From Chitinophagales bacterium 33-2 (GTDB lineage: Bacteria > Bacteroidota > Bacteroidia > Chitinophagales > Chitinophagaceae): 48,180 bases of DNA. The translations under genes and the position numbers were made by a program. The stretch is from positions 1 through 48,180 of the forward strand of contig MWYV01000007.1 of the NCBI GenBank assembly GCA_002050435.1, in the 5' to 3' direction. Shown in pieces: positions 42,586-48,180 of the stretch; the first letter of the stretch is position 1, and every line of letters starts with the position of its first letter. The notes below the pieces were generated by a model. The model did not search any database. It was not told the DNA's origin and saw only the letters and a list, made by a program, of their open reading frames with translations.

Positions 42586-42625
42586 GCGCTAAAATACTAT
42601 CAAGTTTTTTTGCTCCGGAAAAAAT

Positions 42626-42655
42626 AAAAAAAGGTCCTGCTTTTCGGCAGGACCC
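42626..42655 (-). terminator. Terminator of the giant secreted protein gene
   Basis: On the minus strand GGTCCTGC-CGAAAA-GCAGGACC is followed by TTTTTTT. It lies 27 nt after the stop codon at 42682. Confidence 0.9.
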
Positions 42656-42681
42656 TTGTATGCGATGTTGGTTTTTGTCTA

Positions 42682-43608
42682 TTACATCTTCACAAACCTC
42701 AGTACAGGCAGTTTACCTTTCTGCGTAAAGCCGGCCAGTATATAAGTGCCATTTACAAAGCGGCTAACGTTCAATGGAATATCCGTCTGACCTGCTGCTA
42801 CCTGGCGGGAGAAGTTCATCACCACCCTGCCCTGCATATCCACGATCATCCAGTCGATCCTTGTAGCTCTCGTGGTTTTGACACGAAGCACCGTGCTGGT
42901 CTGAACCAGGTTAGGCATCAGTACCACACTGGTGATGTCCTGATCGATCGTTGGAAGCGCTGTAGGTATGTTGATGCCTCCAATGTTGGTAACCACAAGC
43001 GGACCAAACTGGCTGGTGCTGACCGTTACCCTTCTGCCTGCCGGAGCGCCTACCGGAACAAGTCCGGCTGCCGGTGATATGATGTTCCATGCCGTACCAT
43101 TGTGGGCACCCACCTGCATGGTAGCTGTGGCTGAACCCTGGGCGTTCATATGGGTATCATTATACTGAAGTGTCAGTTGTACCGGTGTTACTACCGCTGT
43201 ATTTGGCGTTACCGTCCATGTTCTGTTCACCGCCACACCTGGTACAGGAATGGCCGGGTTGATACCTGTAGCCACACGTACCGTGTAGTTCCTGCCCTGT
43301 CCATTGTCGATGGTTACCGGGTTATAGCTGGCTGCGTCCGGACCTACAGGAACAATGGTGGTAGCGGTTACATTGTTTACAACCACAGAACCCGTTCCGT
43401 TGGTAATTACATGACTTGCCGCACTGCCATTGAATGAACCATTCAAAGTAAGGGTATGGCTGCTTAGTGTAATGTTACCATTTTCCAGAATTAGCGTATT
43501 GCCTACCGTCAGGTTTCCTGCAAGCGTAATACCGCCGGTGCCGTTCATGATCAGATTCCCAATCGTCATGGCTGCAATATCCTGGTTGGAGGTTCCTTTG
43601 AAGGCCAC
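42682..43608 (-). pseudogene. Detached 3' part of the giant T9SS protein gene (sorting domain)
   Basis: 308 codons with no start of their own; the first Met is inside a repeated beta-rich region. The last about 90 residues are a type IX secretion C-terminal signal: L-M-P-N-L-V-Q-T, then W-M-I-V-D-M-Q-G-R-V-V and the ending G-T-Y-I-L-A-G-F-T-Q-K-G and R-F-V-K-M. It is the true end of the gene at 43566-48180 but is in another frame because of a 476-bp tandem duplication (43158-44109). Deleting one copy joins the two frames exactly. As the sequence stands, the fragment would not be translated, so the product would lack its secretion tag. Confidence 0.8.
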
Positions 43609-44109
43609 ATAACCATTAGCTGCACTGAAGGTGCATTATACTGAAGTGTCAGTTGTACCGGTGTTACTACCGCTGTATTTGGCGTTACCGTCCATGTTCT
43701 GTTCACCGCCACACCTGGTACAGGAATGGCCGGGTTGATACCTGTAGCCACACGTACCGTGTAGTTCCTGCCCTGTCCATTGTCGATGGTTACCGGGTTA
43801 TAGCTGGCTGCGTCCGGACCTACAGGAACAATGGTGGTAGCGGTTACATTGTTTACAACCACAGAACCCGTTCCGTTGGTAATTACATGACTTGCCGCAC
43901 TGCCATTGAATGAACCATTCAAAGTAAGGGTATGGCTGCTTAGTGTAATGTTACCATTTTCCAGAATTAGCGTATTGCCTACCGTCAGGTTTCCTGCAAG
44001 CGTAATACCGCCGGTGCCGTTCATGATCAGATTCCCAATCGTCATGGCTGCAATATCCTGGTTGGAGGTTCCTTTGAAGGCCACATAACCATTAGCTGCA
44101 CTGAAGGTG
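43158..44109. repeat. Exact 476-bp tandem duplication
   Basis: 43158-43633 and 43634-44109 are identical by eye, with a single C shared at the junction. The left flank differs at 43157/43633 and the right flank at 43635/44111. 476 is 3 x 158 + 2, so the extra copy shifts the frame of the gene it lies in. Confidence 0.95.
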
Positions 44110-47100
44110 CCTGAGTTGGAGAAGCTACCATGTATGTTTAAAAATCCATTGCTCAGAACTGTTACTGTAGCACCGCTGCTGATCGTCATGTTCCTCACCG
44201 TTGCAAGGCTGTTGATCACCGGCTGGAACGGTGTTCCTGAAGGTATCACCACATCAGATGTAGCTGTTGGTATACCACCACACCAGTTGGAAGCTGTGTT
44301 CCAGTCTGTGTTGGTCACCCCAAGCCATCCGTTGGCTGGAGAAACTGCAAGTGATACAGGTACCGAAGTAACGTTACCGCAAAGTCCTGTGATCACCACA
44401 TCATAACTGCCCGCGTTGGCGGTAGTTGCACCCGGAATAGAATAAGTAGCGCCTGTAGCTCCTGCTATATTCACACCAGCTTTTCTCCACTGGTAGGTAA
44501 GATTGGCGCCCACTGCCGTTACACTGAAACTCACTGCTGCACCCGAACACACAGATTGTGCAACAGGCTGCGTAGTGATAGAGGTAACAGGACTGATCAT
44601 TGCTTCTACAGCAACTCTTGGTGACTCACAACCTGTACCTATTCTCCAGTTATAAAAATAATTCCATGTATTGGCCGCTGTACTCGTTGTAATGGCGATC
44701 TCCCCGGCGATGGCCTGAGGGAAGCTTACGCCTGTAGCAGGATTGTTCCTCAGTGCACCAGGATAAGCTGCCGTGCCCGTCAGCGGCGCCTGAAGCGTGC
44801 CGTTAAAGAAGGTCATCACATAATCAAATCCTCCCGGAAGTGTAAAGTTCACAGGAACCGTTTGTGCAACAGGGTTGGCTACCGTACCACTTACCGTGGT
44901 GGTACCCTGGTAAGTTGCGAGCACAGCACCCGATCCGCTAAACGCTCTTACTACGATCTGGAAGTTGGTTCCTACAGCTGATGTCGGGAAGATGTCTACA
45001 CTCTGTATCGTTGTACCTGCTGGATTAAATACATCAAACACCAATCCCTGAACAAATGATGTGGTGGTGCTGATACCAGGATACTGCGTTACACTCACAG
45101 GACCTAAACTCTGTATGCTGCCACCCGCTGTTGCACTTACATAATAAGTGGTGGAAGCAGTAAGGTTAGGTGTAGTGAAGCTTGGACCTGTACCAACAGA
45201 TGCGCCACCTGCCGGTGTCGTGTACCAGTTCAGTACTGACCCTGTTGTACCGGTTGCACCCAAAGTCATCGTGCCGGGTCCGCAAAGCGCGGCAGGTGTA
45301 GTGCTCACCACTGCAGGTGCATTTACATTCACCACCGTAGTTGGCTGCTGACAGGTATTGCCGGCAGCATCTTTGATCAGCACCCTGTAATGCGTGGTGC
45401 TGTTGATCACAGCTGTGGTAAAGTTCTGGTTCGTAGCACCTGTAACATCGGTAAAGGTGGTTCCGTTAGGAGAAGACTGCCATTGGAACTGAGCGCCTGT
45501 ATATCCTGTAGATGGAGATAAACTTAAAGTTGATTGTCCGCTTACACAGATCTGAGAAGGTGATGCACTCAGTGTAATGTTCGAAGGAAGCACCGTTACT
45601 TTTACTGAATCAATACCCGAACAAGTGGATGTAGTGTTCAATGCATTGGCAACATAAGTATACGTGCCCCCGGTAGTTGTTCTGATATACACAGTGGAAG
45701 CACTGCCACCCGTGTAAGGAACAGTGGCCGCAGCATCAGTGAACAGGTTCGCTGATGGTGTCCAGGTATATGTATTGAAATCAGCCGTTGCAGAAGTAAC
45801 ACTCAATGCCTGGATCGCATTGTTACAGATCGTGGTATTGTTGGTTACATCAAAAGCAGGTGCTGGGGTTACCGTAGCAGTAACCGCCTGTCTTGGTGAT
45901 TCGCAACCAGATCCGATCTGCCAGTTATAGAAATAATACCAGGCATTATTCAAACTTCCGTTGGTAATTGAAATAACACCCGGAATGGTATAAGGATAAG
46001 TAACTCCGGTTGCCGGGTTATTCCTTAAAGCACCTGGATAAATTCCATTACCGGTGAGTGGTGCCTGAAGCGCTCCGTTAAAGAAGGTCATTGCATAAGT
46101 TCCAGGGGTTAGTGTAAAGTTCACAGGAACGGTTTGCACAACTGGGTTTGCTACAGTACCAGTCACCGTAGTGGTTCCCTGGTAAGTGGCCACCACAGCA
46201 CCTGTTGCAGTTCCCGAGCGTATTACGATCTGGAAATTGGTACCAATTGCTGCTGTTGGAAAAATATCAACACTGGAAATTGTAGTGCCTGACATTACAG
46301 TAAACAGTTCACCAGCAGTAAAGGATGCAAAGGTTCCTGCATTTGGAAAACTGGTTACACCCGGAGCCCCAAGAGACTGAACGGAAGTTCCTGCGCCCGC
46401 AGCAGCATAATAAGTAGTGGTGTTATTTATAATAGGTGTAGTAAAACTATTACCAGTAAATATTGGAGCACCGCCAGTAGCCGATTCATACCATCTAACA
46501 GTTGAACTACCTGATGCAGTTGCATTCAGGGTAACCGTTCCCGGACCACAACGTGTGGCAGGTGTGTTGGTTAATAAAGCAGGATTGTTAACGGGTATTG
46601 TCCTTGAAGGTTGCAAACAAACAACACCTGCTCCATTTCTGATCTCTAATCTGAAATAGGTAGTATCAGTTAAAGTAGCGGTTGTATAATTATTATTTGT
46701 TGCGCCAGTTACTGGTGTATACGTAATTCCATCAGAAGATGCAAACCACTGGAGGGTTGCACCCTGCAACCCTGCTGAAGGAACAGACAAAGTTGTAGTG
46801 CCTGAAATACAAAGTTCAGGCATTGTTGCCTCAACAGTTAATGACGCTGGAAGAACATTTAATCTTACCGAGTCAATATTACTGCATGAATTACTTGTAT
46901 TGTTAGCAGTTGCCGTATAAAGAACAGATCCTGGTGTGGATGATTTAAAATAAACGGTAGCTGCACTGCTTCCTGTATATGGAATGGTAGCTGCAGCATC
47001 TGCAAATAATCCTGCAACCGGCGTCCATAGATACTCGTTGTAATCAGCAACATTGGAAGTTACAGTTAAAGGAGTAATTGCGTCATTACACACAGTTTTA

Positions 47101-48180
47101 TCAGCTGTTATTTCGAAAGCACTTGCTCCACTGACGGTTGCGGTAACCGACTGTCTCGGACTTTCACAACCTGTACTTACCTGCCAGTTATAAAACCAGT
47201 AATAAGAAGCGCTTCCGGGGCTACCAATAAAGCCACTTGAAATTACCACATTACCGCTTGGAGAAGTGTAAGGGTAAGTATTCCCGGAAGTTTCACGGAT
47301 TACCGAACCGCCCGACATGCTGGCAGAAACCAACCTGTAGCCTGTACCAATTGGAATATTAAAATTCAATGGTAAGGTAACCTGGGTAGGATTTGCAGTA
47401 GTTCCGGGAGGATAGGTAAATGGTCCTGCTGTGAGTAAAACAGCACCTGTATTGTCTCTTAGCTCAACAGACATGTTACCAGCAACAGTACCCACAGAAT
47501 ATATGTCAACAGATGAAAGCACAATAGGTGCGTTAACCACATCAAATACAAGACCCCAGAGACTACCAGTGGTACTAGTTGTTGTTGTTGGTGAAGGCTT
47601 TCCAACTGATTCCACGCCACCGCCGTTATTTGCAGAAACGTAATATGTTGTAGTGCTGTTTATAACTGGCGTTGTAAAACTGGTGCCCGTTCCTACTGGA
47701 GCACCTCCGGTTGGCGTGGTATACCACTTAAGGCCCGCACCGGCCGATGCGGTAGCGCCAAGTGTTAAAGTACCCGTTCCGCACCGTGTGGCACCAGCAG
47801 TAGTTAAAACCTGCGGATTAAAATAGGCTACTGTAACAACATTTGAAGTGTCACTGTTATTATCGCAAACAAGATATGCCCTGAAATACGTGGTAACGTT
47901 TACAGGATTCGTTACAAATAAACTGTCCTGGTTTGTGCCAACATTGGTCCATGGACCAGTAGCACTGGAGGATTGCTGCCATTGAATATTTCCACCAGCA
48001 TGGTTTGTAAGATAAATAGTAGGCGTGCCAGGGGTTACGCAGAAAGAAGGGTCAGTGGAACTGGCGGTGCCAGCGGTTAATGCAACCACGGTCCTTGTTA
48101 CCGGCTGCATGGCATCATTGGCCGTATTTAAATCATTATTTACAGAGGAGCTGGCAGTAAAAGTATAAGTGCCATTGGCC
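43566..48180 (-). CDS. Giant secreted Ig-repeat protein, 5'-partial and frameshifted
   Basis: The frame is open to the right edge of the window, so the start lies outside; the Met at 48110 is internal. From there 1514 codons are seen. Three modules of about 410-420 residues repeat: a CHU_C/Ig-like unit (R-C-G-x-G-T-x-T-L, W-Y-x-x-x-x-G-G-A-P, T-T-T-Y-Y), a jelly-roll-like unit ending in F-Y-N-W-Q-x-x-x-G-C-E-S-P-R, then two more beta units. After them come an I-set-like Ig domain (S-V-C-S-G-A-A-V-S-F-S-V) and a T-D-W-N-T-A-S-N-W region with parallel-beta character. The protein should be secreted by T9SS and act as a cell-surface or adhesion protein. The reading frame ends in 22 foreign codons after the duplication junction at 43633/43634 and so loses the sorting domain. 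Confidence 0.85.
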   Translation of the reverse strand, partial: ANGTYTFTASSSVNNDLNTANDAMQPVTRTVVALTAGTASSTDPSFCVTPGTPTIYLTNHAGGNIQWQQSSSATGPWTNVGTNQDSLFVTNPVNVTTYFRAYLVCDNNSDTSNVVTVAYFNPQVLTTAGATRCGTGTLTLGATASAGAGLKWYTTPTGGAPVGTGTSFTTPVINSTTTYYVSANNGGGVESVGKPSPTTTTSTTGSLWGLVFDVVNAPIVLSSVDIYSVGTVAGNMSVELRDNTGAVLLTAGPFTYPPGTTANPTQVTLPLNFNIPIGTGYRLVSASMSGGSVIRETSGNTYPYTSPSGNVVISSGFIGSPGSASYYWFYNWQVSTGCESPRQSVTATVSGASAFEITADKTVCNDAITPLTVTSNVADYNEYLWTPVAGLFADAAATIPYTGSSAATVYFKSSTPGSVLYTATANNTSNSCSNIDSVRLNVLPASLTVEATMPELCISGTTTLSVPSAGLQGATLQWFASSDGITYTPVTGATNNNYTTATLTDTTYFRLEIRNGAGVVCLQPSRTIPVNNPALLTNTPATRCGPGTVTLNATASGSSTVRWYESATGGAPIFTGNSFTTPIINNTTTYYAAAGAGTSVQSLGAPGVTSFPNAGTFASFTAGELFTVMSGTTISSVDIFPTAAIGTNFQIVIRSGTATGAVVATYQGTTTVTGTVANPVVQTVPVNFTLTPGTYAMTFFNGALQAPLTGNGIYPGALRNNPATGVTYPYTIPGVISITNGSLNNAWYYFYNWQIGSGCESPRQAVTATVTPAPAFDVTNNTTICNNAIQALSVTSATADFNTYTWTPSANLFTDAAATVPYTGGSASTVYIRTTTGGTYTYVANALNTTSTCSGIDSVKVTVLPSNITLSASPSQICVSGQSTLSLSPSTGYTGAQFQWQSSPNGTTFTDVTGATNQNFTTAVINSTTHYRVLIKDAAGNTCQQPTTVVNVNAPAVVSTTPAALCGPGTMTLGATGTTGSVLNWYTTPAGGASVGTGPSFTTPNLTASTTYYVSATAGGSIQSLGPVSVTQYPGISTTTSFVQGLVFDVFNPAGTTIQSVDIFPTSAVGTNFQIVVRAFSGSGAVLATYQGTTTVSGTVANPVAQTVPVNFTLPGGFDYVMTFFNGTLQAPLTGTAAYPGALRNNPATGVSFPQAIAGEIAITTSTAANTWNYFYNWRIGTGCESPRVAVEAMISPVTSITTQPVAQSVCSGAAVSFSVTAVGANLTYQWRKAGVNIAGATGATYSIPGATTANAGSYDVVITGLCGNVTSVPVSLAVSPANGWLGVTNTDWNTASNWCGGIPTATSDVVIPSGTPFQPVINSLATVRNMTISSGATVTVLSNGFLNIHGSFSNSGTFSAANGYVAFKGTSNQDIAAMTIGNLIMNGTGGITLAGNLTVGNTLILENGNITLSSHTLTLNGSFNGSAASHVITNGTGSVVVNNVTATTIVPVGPDAASYNPVTIDNGQGRNYTVRVATGINPAIPVPGVAVNRTWTVTPNTAVVTPVQLTLQYNAPSVQLMVMWPSKEPPTRILQP
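44600..47786 (-). repeat. Coding tandem modules of about 1.25 kb in the giant gene
   Basis: The anchor codons for R/L-C-G start at 47786, 46553 and 45287, giving periods of 1233 and 1266 bp. The third module is cut short after the F-Y-N-W-R-I-G-T-G-C-E-S-P-R unit. Copies differ by many substitutions, so they are old duplications, unlike the exact 476-bp one. Confidence 0.8.

Noticed and set aside
43430-43612. Duplicate small + strand frames at 43430-43612 and 43906-44088
   Set aside because: They are shadows of the giant minus-strand gene and appear twice only because of the 476-bp duplication.

Overview
The window reads as chromosomal DNA of a Bacteroidota bacterium, most likely a Chitinophagaceae-type organism. 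The evidence is a giant secreted Ig-repeat protein ending in a type IX secretion (T9SS) sorting domain, TAnnTTTG promoter boxes in front of many genes, bacillithiol genes (bshB1, bshC, a YfiT/BstA-type transferase), a DUF4294 protein, a CcmE with a Cys in place of the heme-binding His, many SPII lipoproteins, and AT-rich intergenic DNA. Genes are tightly packed on both strands. I see no rRNA, tRNA, CRISPR array, prophage or intact insertion sequence.

Layout. 0-2.2 kb: a small sulfur-type module, with a Tat-signal DsrE-like protein facing a TsdA-like diheme cytochrome c and a secreted DsrE-family protein. 2.4-6.7 kb: M48 lipoprotein protease, RRM RNA-binding protein, fatty-acid desaturase, two small unknown proteins and a Nudix hydrolase. 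6.9-8.8 kb: polysaccharide deacetylase lipoprotein, a 52-residue membrane ORF and a gene-poor segment bracketed by an 18-bp direct repeat. 8.8-12.5 kb: small membrane protein, YggS, acyl-CoA dehydrogenase, rhomboid protease and a GNAT acetyltransferase flanked by inverted repeats. 12.7-18.96 kb: small conserved protein, BshB1, a repeat-rich gap, a methyltransferase, a DUF4294 protein, and ccmF with ccmE. 19.2-25.6 kb (+): agmatinase-family enzyme, membrane protein, radical SAM protein and MFS transporter as one likely operon, then a TonB-like protein and folC. 25.6-29.0 kb (-): operon fbp, ABC ATPase, FKBP isomerase, bstA-like, Nudix. 29.2-33.5 kb: aspartate kinase, alpha/beta hydrolase, an L,D-transpeptidase/TonB_C fusion and HPPD. 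33.6-41.0 kb (+): purK, a complete RND efflux operon (adaptor, pump, TolC-type channel) and purE. 41.0-42.6 kb: bshC. 42.7 kb to the right edge: the giant T9SS protein.

How the genes fit together. Three genes of one thiol pathway (bshB1, bshC, bstA-like) show that the cell very probably makes and uses bacillithiol. ccmE/ccmF would supply heme attachment for c-type cytochromes such as the TsdA-like protein. purK and purE catalyse consecutive purine steps but are separated by the RND operon.

The most striking sequence-level event is an exact 476-bp tandem duplication inside the giant T9SS gene. Because 476 is not a multiple of three, it shifts the frame and separates the secreted body from its sorting domain. 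Removing one copy restores the frame, so this is either a very recent mutation or switch, or an assembly error. Other items of note are the sulfur module, the transpeptidase/TonB_C fusion, the CxxxY CcmE, and several families of short intergenic repeats, including TTAGGG-like tracts.
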